From NCBI GenBank assembly GCA_961205875.1, contig OY540818.1, forward strand, positions 1,596,001 through 1,660,000: a DNA stretch of 64,000 nt. Reading direction: 5' to 3'. The notes beneath the pieces were generated by a model. The model saw only the letters and a list, made by a program, of their open reading frames with translations. It ran no database searches and had not been told where the DNA came from. Positions 21,149 through 32,821 of the stretch are shown here, one piece after another (the stretch's first letter is position 1; the number at the start of each line of letters is the position of its first letter). The stretch is from Sialis fuliginosa. Taxonomy: Eukaryota; Arthropoda; Insecta; Megaloptera; Sialidae. A program made the translations under genes and the position numbers.

Positions 21149-21686
21149 TGTATGGTAGAGTATTTATATTAAGTTTCACGTAAATCCAACAAAAAAAAGT
21201 TTTCCCATACAAAATTTTACTCCCCCTTACAAAAAAATGGTGGTTGAATTTTGGGAAATGTTTAAATACGTGTTTCATTATTTGTATAGTTTTTTAAGTT
21301 TCAAGTAAATCCACCAAAAAAATATTTTTTACCATACAAACTTTTACACCCCTTTTTACCACCATGGGGGTTCAATTTCGAAAAATCTTTTCTTAATGGG
21401 TGCTTACATAATAAAAGGAAAACATCCCTGAAATTTCATGTTTCTAGGTCCACGGATACATTTTTTATAAGCCGTGGACTATAGTCGATTTTACGCGTTT
21501 TTTAGTCGCTTTACGCGTTCAAAGGGTTAAGTTTGGCACGACAGTGCTGAATCATCCTGTATATTAGAATAATACAAAATCCAAAGTGCCTTTTTGTAGC
21601 CACGCTGCTAGCTTCTACACAAACTTATTTATTGTTTATTTATAATGAACTATTAATTATACTAATTAAATATTAAATAACTACAC
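21149..21686. other. Decayed Helitron-like block and solo foldback end; no gene seen
   Basis: Repeated CCCCTT...GGTTGAATTT segments continue the block at 19288-19969. At 21533-21562 a lone inverted end (GTTTGGCACGACAGTGCTGA followed by ATCATCCTGTA) is the remnant of another TACAGG foldback. Confidence 0.5.
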
Positions 21687-21895
21687 CACTTGCACTGGTT
21701 CCCAAACTGCGGTCCTCGATTCCCTTGGCGGTATTGGGTAGATCAAAGGGAGCCCTGGTGGCTCTGGATGTCGTTGGGAAGCCCTGGATTATTATATAAC
21801 ACTAGATGTGTATATGAAAAAATGTTCACTGCTAAAAATTTAAATTATCAGGGGAGCCTTGTGATTTTTTATAGCTGAAGAGGGGGTAGTGAGTC
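21687..21895. mobile_element. hAT-like MITE fragment
   Basis: CACTGGTTCCCAAACTGCGG is the common end of hAT-related MITEs; the other end is not found. A 62-codon frame crosses it but looks like chance translation. Confidence 0.4.
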
Positions 21896-21949
21896 AAATA
21901 AGTTTATGAACTTATGAACTACACCTTAGAACATTTACATAATATTTAA

Positions 21950-22701
21950 GGGGGGAACCCGGTTTATGAGGTCGAAATTTTGCTGTTTTTCATGATTTTT
22001 TTTAACCAGGAAGGAATAATCACAAATTGTTTAAGCTTGGAGGATATTTTATTTATGTTTTCAAGTACACTTTAAAATTTTTTCAAACGATTTCCTTTGG
22101 AAATAGTGGAGTTACCGCGTGCAGTCCATGGGCGATTGCCATCCGAGCATTTGGCTGGCGTACATCCCTGACGTCGCAATTTTTATCTGTAATCATCATG
22201 ATTTTTTTTTTCATTAAAAACATATTTTCTAAGAATATGAACCTAATTTTGATCAAACAAATTGAAAATTGCATGTTTTTGAGGTGTTTGAACACAATGT
22301 CATGTTTTTATACTATATTTTTTCATCTTTCTTGCATAAAAAAATATATTTTTAATAACAATATAATCCCCGAATTTGGTTCATGTTACGTGGAATTGAA
22401 TAAAGAATATCTACACCAAATTTCAGAACGATTGATCAATAACTTTTTGAGCTAGAATGTACGCTAGTCGAAAAAAAGTCGTTTCGAGAAAAACGCGTTT
22501 GAAATAATATGTAGCGAAAACGTTATAATTACCGTGCGCTTCTTCACAGAACCGACGGGCGGTCACTTAAGTGCTCATTGCATTCGAACTAATGGGAATT
22601 TTGCTTTGAAATTTTGACCACATATTCTTGAATAGTTATACTAATGATTCATGCAATAAAAAAAAGACGATTTTTCGATCGGTCTAAACTGGTTTCCCCC
22701 C
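21950..22701. mobile_element. piggyBac-like MITE, TTAA target site
   Basis: GGGGGGAACCCGGTTTA and its inverse TAAACTGGTTTCCCCCC are flanked by TTAA at 21946-21949 and 22702-22705. A 142-codon frame inside (22027-22455) shows no recognisable domain and a biased Phe/Ile/Leu content. I treat it as non-coding. Confidence 0.75.
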
Positions 22702-22850
22702 TTAAAAAAGTAAGATAGTAACTTATTAATTAATTATATGAAAACACATACATATATCTACTTGGCACCTTTCGTATTAAACCCCTTGAAGGGCTGTCGA
22801 TAATGTATGTATTAACTATAATCTTCAGACTTCTGACATTATCGACTATT

Positions 22851-23985
22851 GGGCGAAACTTCAGTATCCGACGTACACACAGATTTAATATTTTTGTTTG
22901 TTGGCAATACTTTATTTGGGTGATGCGCGCGCATATGAGTTGTGTCAGTGACTAAATGGTGCTCAAACGGTGGAATATATGCGACCGCCAATACATTGTT
23001 ATACAGTGTATTCCAAATTGATTAAGACATTGGAAATTTAACATGGGGGCAATTAGAAATGTTGTAGTAACCTTTGGTCATATTTAACGATGGTGCTGTG
23101 TGATATCAGAGCGAGTTTATTGTAATTTTTTATTCTTTACAAAAATTCTAGTACGAAGTAGTGAAAAAGACTATAAAACCTCTTCGCGAGGGTGAACAGT
23201 ATTTTAAAAGTGAAATGTTGATGTGTAAGTGTTTCCTTTTTTTATCATTATTCATATTCATTTCTACATGACGTTTTGTTGAAGCTTGCATTCCTTGTAT
23301 TCAGTTGTGTTTTATGAAAGTAATTTAAATAGTCGTGGATAAAGTATACTACTCGCAATAATGGCAATTATTACCTCGGAATGTTTTTTCTCTCTCGCCG
23401 CTTCGTGGCTCGATTCGAAAATTATCCTCGGTAATAATAGCCTAGCTATTATTATTGACTCGTGGTATAATATACTATTATTCTTTATTAAAGTTGAAAA
23501 CAAAATACTGTTGATTAATTTAAAATTTATCAGTTAGTTTCGAGGCGGTATTTCAAAATGCACCATCATTAAATATGACCAAAGGTTACTACAACATTTC
23601 TAATTGTCCCCATGTTAAATTTCCTATGTCTTAATCAACTACACTGTATAATATTATATTAATAAACTCATTATGTTTATCAACATAATATAACTGATTA
23701 TTAATTTTAGTATATTTTTTGCTATTTACAATAAATAAATTATTACAATAAAATATAATATAGTATAATAATCAGTTATATGTTGATAAACACAATAAGT
23801 ATGTAAGTTTATTAATATAATACAATATTATATAACAATGTATTGGCGGTCGCATATATTCCACCGTTTGAGCACCATTCAGTCACTGACACAACTCATA
23901 TGCACGCGCATCACCCAAATAAAGTATTGCCAACAAACAAAAATATGAAATCTGTGTGTACGTCGGATACTGAAGTTTCGCCTAG
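22851..23985. mobile_element. Foldback element, GGCGAAACTTCAGTATCCGA ends, with a second element inside
   Basis: Left arm 22851-23001 and right arm about 23843-23985 are inverted copies (CGGTGGAATATATGCGACCG and its complement). An inner AT-rich palindrome follows the nested element at 23002-23648. No coding sequence is seen. Confidence 0.7.
23002..23648. mobile_element. Nested MITE, TACAGTGTA ends
   Basis: Arms 23002-23100 and 23556-23648 are inverted (AGAAATGTTGTAGTAACCTT and complement). It lies inside the foldback at 22851-23985 and has a TA-rich target. No frame of note. Confidence 0.65.
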
Positions 23986-24423
23986 CAATTTAAAAAACGA
24001 ATGATGATTTTTAAAATCAAATTTTTTACAAGTAACATTGTGGTGATCTATATTATAGTAAATTTAATGCTCTACAAAAAAGATTCTATAAAATTTTTAC
24101 GTAACATGTGTCGTTCTTGAGATATCTTGAAAAAATAAATATTTTTGGATGTCACCCCTACCTCTTACACACGATTTTGATAAATGGGACCGTTCTCAAG
24201 CGAGACCTAATCAACCAACCAAGTTCAGTGGTTCATGAGTTATGCGTGTGACAAGGATTCAGGGGACAGATAGACACACAGACACGGAACGAAAACTATT
24301 TTCTCATTTTAAAACGATCACAAGGCTTCTTGTACATTCGATATTGCGAGGAAGCAATATTTCTGGAAACAATAATTCTACTGAAATCTCTTTACTTTCT
24401 ATAATTATATTTATACTTTATAC
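23986..24423. other. Decayed repeat region; no gene seen
   Basis: It contains a segment typical of insect repeats (CAGGGGACAGATAGACACAC near 24260) but no complete element. A 72-codon frame at 24242 is chance translation. Confidence 0.4.
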
Positions 24424-24836
24424 TAGCTGCTACCCGCGGCTACGCTCGCGTGAATTTTGAAACCCCCATCCCCATGATATTTTTTCCGCAAGATCGAATG
24501 ATAGGGGGTTGTTTTTCCTTCTATATACCCCATATATAAATACCTGACCCCTGTGGTATTTTTTCCGCCGAATCGAATAAAACTAATTACAACCCTTCAT
24601 ATGTAACAGAGGGTGAAATGTTTATTCCTAAAAAAAAATTCTCCATACAAATTTTTCAACCCTTTTGCAATCCCTTAACGGTTGAATTTTCGGGATACGA
24701 AGTAACCTTTGTCCTTCCTCGGGATGCAAGCTATCTCACTGCCAAATTTCATCAAGATCGGTAAAACGGTTTAGCCGTGAACAGGTAAAAAATAGACAAA
24801 CTGAGAGATACACTTTCGCATTTATAATAGAGTTGG
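24424..24836 (+). mobile_element. Helitron-like element copy 1
   Basis: It begins CTAGCTGCTACCCGCGGCTA with CGCTCGCGTG, the usual start of this insect repeat, and ends with AAATTTCATCAAGATCGG, TTTAGCCGTGAACAGG and CACTTTCGCATTTATAATA. The internal CCGAATCGAATAAAACTAAT and AACCCTTCATATGTAACAGA units match 19.3 kb and 61.6-63.6 kb. Confidence 0.55.
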
Positions 24837-25482
24837 GCATTTTAGTTCATGACAGAGAGCGCTCCCTATAGTTCAGTAGTCTTTAATGAACTAGTTCGTT
24901 CTTCTAGTTCTTTTAGTTCATAGAATTTTTTTCCGAACTATACGATGACAAAATTTATTGATTTAGATATATTGGATTGAATAGAATTGCAAACTGCTGC
25001 AATTTTGAATTCGTTATTAATTTATAGACAAGATAGATATTTTTAAATGTATATATTTGCAATAATCTTCTTTTTTTTAAATCGAACCTTCGATATATGT
25101 ATATGAATATTTTTAACATTATTTACTGTAGAGTAATATAAGCAATATATTTAAATTTCATTAAAATCTGTGACATTCCTTTTTGTTGATTGTCATAAAA
25201 TAGTATACAAATCACGTCCTTTTGAAAGACATATTGCATTCATGTGAACTAAAAAAATTCAATATAATATATCTTTAGTAAAATAAATCCAAATTAGTAA
25301 TAAAGTATTGAAAACGTAAATTATTAAACATAAAAATCGTACAATCTCATTTTTAGAACAGTGTATTTGAAGTGTATCGGGAACTATCGAACTAAAAGAG
25401 CGGAGCGCATACGAACTAGTTCGTCTAGGTCTCGTGTGGGAGCGCTCTTTTGAACTAGTTCGTTCGTGAACTACACAAGTCT
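24830..25482. mobile_element. MITE with GAACTAGTTCGTTC-containing ends
   Basis: The left end has AGTTCATGACAGAGAGCGCT and GAACTAGTTCGTTC; the right end carries AGCGCTCTTTTGAACTAGTT and CGTTCGTGAACTA in inverted order. It separates two Helitron-like copies. Exact ends are uncertain. Confidence 0.5.
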
Positions 25483-25489
25483 AATTTAT

Positions 25490-26002
25490 AATATAAGTCT
25501 CGACTCCTATGTTAGATAAGGTGTTGTTTTGTCCCCCTAATAACCCCTCTGCCGTAGTATTTTTCCCGCCAGATCGAATGTAGCCAATTACAACCCTTCA
25601 TATGTGACAGGGGGTGAAATATTAATTTTTTCTTATTTTTAGTTTTCTTCCATTATACAAAATCGTAAATATCTCGGCTCCTATGCGAGATAGAGAGTTG
25701 TTTCCCCTTTAAATCTCCCGCCCCCGTAGTATTTTTCCTGCCGGATCGAATAAAACCAATTACTACCCTTCATATAAAATATTAATTACTAAAAAAAAAA
25801 AAAGTAATTTCACCCCCTTGCAATTCTTAAGGGGTTGAATTTTCGAGATACGAATTAGCCTATGTCCGTCCTCTGGATGCAAACTATCTCACTGTCAAAT
25901 TTCATCATGATCGATTCAGCGGTTTAGCCGTGAAAAGGTAACAAACAGACACAGACAGAGAGACAGACAACACACACTTTCGCATTTTTAATATTAGTAT
26001 GG
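25490..26002 (+). mobile_element. Helitron-like element copy 2
   Basis: It has two internal CCCCTCTGCCGTAGTATTTT / CCGCCAGATCGAAT type units, then CATCATGATCGATTCAGCGG, TTTAGCCGTGAAAAGGTAAC, a CAGACAGAGAGACAGACA run and CACTTTCGCATTTTTAATAT, ending at TAGTAT. It is the complement of the pattern at 10310-10531. Confidence 0.55.
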
Positions 26003-26027
26003 ATACAGTATTTTTCAATATTTGCAG

Positions 26028-26124
26028 GTGACATCCAGTAACTGATTTATTGTGATAACTTTATTTGAAGAATCAGACAAAAACAAAATGGCCGACAAAA
26101 GCAAAACCCGTACATCTGGCTCCG
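26028..26124 (+). CDS. Possible first coding exon of a host gene
   Basis: TTTTTCAATATTTGCAG (ends 26027) is a good 3' splice site. Sixty bases later AAACAAAATGGCC gives a strong start context, and the frame MADKSKTRTSGS continues for 12 codons plus one base to a near-consensus 5' splice site CCG|GTAAGT at 26125. Only the coding part 26088-26124 would be translated. No second exon is seen within the following repeats. The peptide is too short to identify. It may equally be a coincidence in repeat-rich DNA. Confidence 0.4.
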
Positions 26125-26155
26125 GTAAGTTGCACAAATATATTGAGGGTTCAGA

Positions 26156-26485
26156 CCAGCGGTTCTCAACATGTAGTTCCCAATTCTATCATTGCAGCCT
26201 TCAATATTTTTTGCGTAATTTTGCTATTTAAATTAATACAAATAGATGATCAGTAGTTATGTAATTATCTATAGTTGTACTAGTTTCAATATAATTTGTA
26301 CAATGTTCTGATTTTTGTTACTTATAGTTAGCTATGATATATTTATTCAATTATTTTATTCGTATCATACTCTCGATACGCTACTGACTGGTAAATATTC
26401 TTTGTTATATTCTTTGTTTGAGTCCCTTACAATCTATAATGTTATTTTTAATTAACAACTTAAAATAATTTGGGAACCACTGGTC
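26156..26485. mobile_element. hAT-like MITE (CAGCGGTTCTCAA ends)
   Basis: AGACCAGCGGTTCTCAACA at the left is inverted as TTGGGAACCACTGGTCT at the right. It sits in what would be the first intron of the possible host gene. No clear target duplication. Confidence 0.6.
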
Positions 26486-27191
26486 TATTTTTATTCTTGT
26501 TTTTTTGGACTTTATAATTTTTACAACAAAAGCAAAAATACATTCATCAAATTAATTAGGGATCAGATTATTCATATTAAAAATCGGCAATATTCAAAGA
26601 TGTGTAATTATGGTAAAAATTTATGTACAGAAATAAATTAAAAAACATTTTAAAACTTGAAATCTTTTCTTTTTAATACTTTTTTAAAATTTGAAATTTG
26701 ACACTTTTTTTCATAAAGGTATTTAACACCTAAGCAAAGTTATAATTTAGACTTTGTAAACTTGTAATGGGTTAACAAGGCAACATACGACATTCGTTAA
26801 ACAATTTTCTCTTTAAAATTCGTTTAATATTTTTTTATAGAAGTTATTTTATATTTTCGCAAAGGATATATCTTAATTCAATTCATAACGATCAAAATCA
26901 ATAAAAATGTTGAAACTTGGATTATTCTTAACAATGAGTTGAAAAACCAGTGTCTCTGATTTATTATTTTATGAGTTCAATTCTGGTAATAAATAGGTAA
27001 TATGGGCTTCAGAAGTCGTCTGCCACCCTAAAGGTCAGAATCGTTTACAACAGATTCACAAATATTAAGACAACCATCATCGGCATCATCGGTTATATAT
27101 CAAAAAGAAGACACTCATACTTCACGTTTCTAGGTACAAGGGTTTCGGCTCGGTGATGATGAATTAGTCAGTCTTTCAGGACTTGTTATTA
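26486..27191. other. Unique AT-rich sequence; no gene seen
   Basis: No frame above background and no repeat structure was recognised. It includes one GC-richer patch near 27000-27180 (GTTTCGGCTCGGTGATGATG). Confidence 0.4.
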
Positions 27192-27492
27192 TACCGGTTG
27201 TTTTTTTCAAGACTTTCCAGCGGATTATTTCCAATATAATGAATTTTAAGAAAAAATGTTTCAGACAAAAGTTTCATGGTTTTGAGGGGGCTAAATATTG
27301 ACAATATGGGTTGACCTTGAAATCTGCAACAAAAAATATAGGTTTAGATTTAAAAAAGAAAAGTTGAACCTGAAAACCCATAACGTGACCTTTTCAAGAT
27401 CAACCCATGAAACTTTTGTTTGAAACATCTTCTCTAAAAATTCGTTATTTTGGAAATAATCTGCTGGAAAGTCTTTAAAAAAACATCCAGTA
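27192..27492. mobile_element. Short TACCGG-end TIR element
   Basis: TACCGGTTGTTTTTTTCAAG is inverted as AAAGTCTTTAAAAAAACATC then CAGTA. Internal blocks (AAAGTTTCATGGTTTTGAGG, ATGGGTTGACCTTGAAA) match the longer relative at 6187-9238 and show its uninterrupted order. Confidence 0.7.
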
Positions 27493-27502
27493 TATGTATG
27501 TA

Positions 27503-28388
27503 TACAGGATGGGGCATTTAAAGTGTTAAAGATTATTATCTCAGAACCATCGCATATTTGAAAAAAATGTTTCAACCAAAAACTGTTTGGTTGTAAGGGG
27601 GTAATCGAATAGTAATATTTATTTACTATTTTATTGTAGCCTTCAAGGATATTTGAAGGTCAACATCATTTTTTTAAATAGAAATCTATAGTTTTTATTT
27701 AGTAATCTTATTCTACGCTAAAACACACGAATCTTTCATTGAAAACTTTTTTTTGAACAACCCAAGCTTTCCTAAATATCTAACAAAATAATTCGAGATT
27801 TTGAACTTTCAATAATTTTTTACTCAGAAACCATAAACTTTAGAAAAAAAGTACAAGATACATAAAATATTTATTTTGGTTTAATAAAGCTTGGAGAATT
27901 ATTTCAAAAATTTAAAAAACTTTTTAAAACTTTTTCTATTTATTTTATTTTAGCAAAAATAAAAAAAAGTACGAAATGTTAAAAAAATTCTAGAATAATT
28001 CTTTCATTAGGCCAAAATAACCATGTTTTGCATCTTGTACTTTTTTTTAAAGTTTATGGTTTCTGAGTAAAAAATTCTTGAAAGTTCAAAATCTCGAATT
28101 ATTTTGTTAGATATTTAGGAAAGCTTGGGTTATTCAAAAAAAAGTTTTCAATGAAAGATTCGTGTTTTTTCACGTAGAATAAGATTACTAAATAAAAACT
28201 ATAGGTTCCTATTTAAAAAATGATATTGACCTTCAAATATCCTTGAAGGCCACGTTAAAATAGCAAATAAATATTACTATTCGATTACCCCCTTACAACC
28301 AAACATTTTTTGGCTGAAACCTTTTTTTTTCAAATATGCGATGGTTCTGAGATAATCAACTGTAACACTTTAAATGCCCCACCCTGTA
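27503..28388. mobile_element. Foldback element, TACAGGATGGGGC ends, copy 1
   Basis: Arms of about 430 bases are inverted around 27950 (ATCTCAGAACCATCGCATAT at the left, complement at the right). A second copy is at 48798-49648. No coding sequence is seen. Confidence 0.8.
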
Positions 28389-28582
28389 TAGAAACGACTC
28401 TTTCATTTAAAAAAAATGCCTTTTTATTAATATTAACAGTAACAGTAGGTATAATAATTATTATTATTCAGGAATAATCCAAGTTTCAACATTTTTATTT
28501 ATTTCAATCGTTATATGAATTGTGAATTAAGGTAAAATACCGTTTGCGAAACTTATGAGTCTATTTCAAGTAGAAAAATGTA

Positions 28583-29428
28583 GGGGAATTGCTCCAACAG
28601 TGGGAAAGGTTTTGTTTTATGGCCATAAATTTTATAAATAATAAGATAATTTAATGCTTGATACGCCGTTTGAAAGAGCATATCAATATCTAACTTTTGC
28701 CGGACAAAGATATTCCATATCTTGCGAAACAAAAAAGTTATCATCAATTTTCTGAGGAGCTTGAAATTGGCTTTTTTTTGGTCCAACAGTGGTATACGGC
28801 CTAAAACCTTATAAAAACTGTTATAAAAGCGGAAAAATAAAGAAAACATTGAGTTATGAAAAATTATTCAATATTATTGGTTTATTTAACATTTTCATCT
28901 GATTTTACATTTAAATCAGAGTCACAATGAACGCAAGTGTAGAAACTATTACGCACAGAAAACACAGAAAATTTAGCTAAAATAACATTCATAATCATTT
29001 ATATGTATTCCAATGGCAATTTTCAATAATAAAATGAGGTTTCAATACTTTACGAAGAAAAAAAAGTGCGTTTTCCACTGTTGGAAAATGACGCGATTTT
29101 GAAATTACCAAAAAATAAAAATTCCATTCACTATTTTCACAAATAATTTTTATTACAATGAAAAACCATGAAATGTATAAACCTTTATTTTTCGATGAAA
29201 AATATAATTTTATAAACACTTAAAAAAATCTTGAAAAAGTTTTTAGAAAAAAAATTTTACGCTATGTTTGGCACAACTCAACGAATGCGTCTTTTTGCTT
29301 CAAAACTAACCAGAAAGTGAAAGAGCAATTGACGTTGCCAAGTTAAAAATTTGGTGTTACCCCTCCACAGAAAAAAAATATCGCCATTTCCCACTGTTGG
29401 ACCATTCTCACTGTTGGAGCAATTTCCC
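28583..29428. mobile_element. TIR element, GGGGAATTGCTCCAACAGTG ends
   Basis: GGGGAATTGCTCCAACAGTG is inverted near 29413-29428, with a second inner inverted CCCACTGTTGGA. TA flanks both sides, as for Tc1/mariner-type insertion. Two 70-100 codon frames inside are Phe/Ile/Lys-rich translations of AT-rich DNA. Confidence 0.65.
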
Positions 29429-29968
29429 TATAAAATAACTTTTATACAAAAATCAACACAATTTTAAAGTTTTACTTCATTAAGTGCGTTCAGTAATGCA
29501 ACGGTAACGAAAATCGTTGCATGCAATGATGCGCGTGCATCATGTAATAAAAAACATCATGAAGTTAGGTTAGGTAGATAATACAGATTCCACGTACATA
29601 AGTACACAACCCACTTTTTAGTGAAAACGAAACACCTATAAAATCACGTCCGTCCGTCAGTCACAGGCGATTTTCTCTGAAACTGTTCTACAATAAAAAA
29701 ATACAGGAACTATATAAAAAAACAGTTTGAAGACGTCACTTTTCTGAAATTTGAGGTGAAATAAAAAGAGAAGTTGTATTATAGGTATAACTTAGTCAAT
29801 AACTCATGTTTGTATCATAGAAAAAAATATTTTATGTAATTAACCGATTAAAATAATGCAGTAATTGAAATAAATAATACCTACATTGTCTATAAATACA
29901 TGATAATTGATTATCTTCAATAATTATTAAACTCTATAAAAATGGCTAGTAATACAATAGTATACACA
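29429..29968. other. Intergenic; no gene seen
   Basis: AT-rich with a GC-richer patch (29500-29560, alternating CGCGTGCATCATG). No frame or repeat pair recognised. Confidence 0.4.
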
Positions 29969-30740
29969 TACAGGATGATTCACAACAAGGGTAAAAAAAA
30001 TTAGCAGTTGACCGAGGATATTATTTTAAGTAAAAAACTTTATGTAAACATGTATCCGGAAATTCTTCGTGAGAAAGCAACACTGCTACTGCCTTCCAAA
30101 GATTTTTCCCCAAAATAAGTTTTTATATAATATCTCGAGAACTCATTGTGATATGAAATTTGAAAATCGGTTTAGTATTATAGTGTTATCGTTTTCTGGT
30201 ATCAACCAATAATTATTTAGATCAGAGGTGTGGGGTCAGTGGGCCCATCGATTTTATTCTTTGATTTTTCTTTAGTTTGGCATTTAAACAAGATTATTAT
30301 ATGACACAAAATATACTTTATTCATTTGTTATAAGACCAACCGTTTTCGAGAAATATCGATAAAAAGAAAGTACTGCAAAATTTTACTAAATTATCCTAT
30401 GATTAATTAATAAATAAACTAAAGAAAAAATAAAGAATAGAAATGTACCTAGATAAAAATCGATGGACCCATTGACCTCATACATCCCTGATCTAAATAA
30501 TTATTGGTTGATACTAGAAACCGATAACACTTATTAATACTAAATCGATTATCAAATTCCATAACTGTATCACAATGGGTTTTCAAGATATTAAATAAGC
30601 ACTACTTTTGGGCAAAATCTTTAGAAGGTTGTATCTCCCTCACGAAGAATTTCCGGATACGTTTGCATACAAGTTTTTGCTTAAAATAATATCCTCGGTC
30701 TACTGTTAATTTTTTAAACTCGTTGTAAATCATCCTGTAT
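29969..30740. mobile_element. Foldback element, TACAGGATGATTCA ends
   Basis: TACAGGATGATTCACAAC is inverted as GTTGTAAATCATCCTGTA. The arms hold GAAATTCTTCGTGAG blocks shared with the elements at 10828 and 19970. It is a divergent member of the same group; a further end fragment lies at 42114-42206. Confidence 0.75.
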
Positions 30741-30788
30741 ATAGTCCACGGTATTTAGATTAAAATTCACCAAATAGAAGAAAAAAAT

Positions 30789-31540
30789 TATAAAGATTTG
30801 ATACTTTGTCCACGAACTCTCAGTAAGGTTCGGAATAAGAGCCCGAAAAGTTCCCACCTAAATCGTGGATGGAACATCTCCTTTCACGTAAAAAACTACC
30901 CGCGGAATGTAATTTATTCCAGTTTTTCCCATTTTTCATTCGATCCGCTGTTCAGAGAAAAAAATATTACAGGAATTAAAGATTCTACATAAAATTCTAC
31001 GTAAAAAATGTCATGTGCACTATTCGGTTAATTCCCAGCCTAGCAGCGAAAAATCGGCGTAGCAATAGTTTTCAACGTACATATTATCAAAACGGCTGAT
31101 TTTACGTATAAAATGATTATGATAAAAATTATAGAACTTAATCTTCTCTATGAGATCCATGCACCACAAATTTTTTTCAAACGTTTTTCATTGATTTTTT
31201 TCCCATTTTTCACAAACGCGCATTCTATTATTTTACATGGAGAAGATTTTTTAGTAAAAATTATCATCAAAATATAATAAAATATGTTGTCTATGTGTGT
31301 GCGTATGTGTATGTGTGCCTGTCCCTTGAATTTTTGTCGCACGCTTAACTCATGAATCACTGGACCGATTTTAATGAAACTTTCTTTGTTGGTTCTGACT
31401 AGTAGATGATCCCATATAAAAATCATCAAAAGTTTTTTACGTGAAAGGGGATGTTCCATCCACGACTTAGGTGGGAACTTTTCGGGCTCTTATTTCAAAC
31501 CTTACTAAGAGTTCGTGGACAAAGTATCAAAACTTTATGA
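30789..31540. mobile_element. TIR element upstream of the NACHT locus
   Basis: Arms 30789-30905 and about 31425-31540 are inverted (ACTTTGTCCACGAACTCT, GAGCCCGAAAAGTTCCCACC and complements). A 103-codon minus frame inside is not domain-like. Its right edge lies about 100 bases before the nuclease-like ORF. Confidence 0.7.
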
Positions 31541-31639
31541 ATTTGTTCTTCTAAAATATCTAATTTACTTGGACTAATAATGTTTATGTAAGTTACATAC
31601 ACAAAAAATCGTAAGATATTATATTAGTTAAGTAAAACC

Positions 31640-32821
31640 GTGATAACTTGTTGCACAGAGAAACAAGTTCCAAAGTACAGAGGCATTGAAGGTAATAAAC
31701 GGGGCACCGACTATCACTACTACGTGGCGATGTCTCTGTGTCTGGAGGGGCATCAACTAAAACAAGCCAATCCCGACTACGAGTTTAAATTACACCAAGA
31801 GGACAAAGAGGCCGGTATGTTTGACGATTTAGTGTACGAGTATAGAAACAACCAAAGTGAACCTTGGACACGTCTACTCGTACAAATAAAAAACAAGAAA
31901 TCTGTCAACACGATCAAGACAAGCAATCTTCTCTTCGATGGAAAGAATGAAACTTTTAGTTTAATAAAGTTTTTGAAATCTTCCCAAGAAATCCAAAACA
32001 CTGATAATGGGAGTAGTTGTTTTATTATATACACGAATACAAGTTTTGAATTCGAACAAAATGGACACCTGAGAAAATTGTATAAAAAAGAAACGAAAGA
32101 AGAAATATCTTTACTTCCATCTAAAGTCAACTGTATCCCTATATTTAATACTGGATATCAGTTTAAATTTAATGAAGAAATAAACGTTGATATATTTTAC
32201 AAACACACAAACATTGCTAAAGAAGAGTGGAAACAGTTCTTTAGCAAGCTTGTGTTTGTTGTCGGTCAGCCGGATCTTAAAGAAATAACAAGTATTGTAG
32301 AAAATAAAATTGAAGAAATTTTACCTAAATCAACATCACAAATATGGAAAGGATTAAACAAGATGCTAAATGGCTCTTTATATAAAAATATCACAGAAAT
32401 TACATCAAACGAAATAGCAAAATTATTTAAAACTACTGAAATAGACATTCAATCAGTTTGTGATAATAAATACGAAGAAAGTAAGCTAGATTTTGAAAGC
32501 AGTATACCATTGTACGATTTTCTTAAATCAGATTATATTATATTTCCTATTAAATTTGAAAATTCTGAATTTACCCTTCACAAAATTTGTCAACTAATAA
32601 AAAAATTGAGGGAAGAGAAATGTGATATAAAAAAATTCACTATGAAACATGTGTACGGCATTAAGCAAGTGACTGATATAGAAACTGCAACTACATTTAA
32701 CCTTGTAATAATAGTTATTCAAAGTAATGAACAATTAATTACATTTAAATATATTCCAAAAATGGATCGACAAAAATACATCATTGTAATTTCAAAAGTA
32801 CTAGTTACCCGAATTGACTAA
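31640..32821 (+). CDS. Nuclease-like N-terminal module of a STAND NTPase (PD-(D/E)XK-type, tentative)
   Basis: A 393-codon frame. Residues 14-37 (RGIEGNKRGTDYHYYVAMSL) form a Gly/Tyr-rich helix opening. FDDLVYEY at 61-68 and LLVQIKNKK at 79-87 give the order Asp-Asp ... Gln-x-Lys, which fits a restriction-type PD-(D/E)XK core like the effector nucleases (for example DUF4297/Cap4-type) fused to NTPases. No ATG precedes the conserved part: the frame opens at a TAG at 31625 and the first ATG is at residue 33. The start is therefore missing or lies on an upstream exon; TTGCACAG at 31651-31658 is an acceptor-like site. The end overlaps the NACHT frame by 17 bases in the +1 frame. Function is inferred from motifs only. 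Confidence 0.55.
   Translation: MITCCTEKQVPKYRGIEGNKRGTDYHYYVAMSLCLEGHQLKQANPDYEFKLHQEDKEAGMFDDLVYEYRNNQSEPWTRLLVQIKNKKSVNTIKTSNLLFDGKNETFSLIKFLKSSQEIQNTDNGSSCFIIYTNTSFEFEQNGHLRKLYKKETKEEISLLPSKVNCIPIFNTGYQFKFNEEINVDIFYKHTNIAKEEWKQFFSKLVFVVGQPDLKEITSIVENKIEEILPKSTSQIWKGLNKMLNGSLYKNITEITSNEIAKLFKTTEIDIQSVCDNKYEESKLDFESSIPLYDFLKSDYIIFPIKFENSEFTLHKICQLIKKLREEKCDIKKFTMKHVYGIKQVTDIETATTFNLVIIVIQSNEQLITFKYIPKMDRQKYIIVISKVLVTRID

Noticed and set aside
22027-22455. 142-codon frame inside the TTAA MITE
   Set aside because: Phe/Ile/Leu-rich translation of AT-rich DNA with no known motif; the element's length and ends fit a non-coding MITE.
31580-31658. ATG with a GTAAGT donor at 31588 as first exon of the nuclease-like gene
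   Set aside because: Joining the 8-base exon (31580-31587) to the acceptor at 31658 does not give the reading frame of the downstream ORF.
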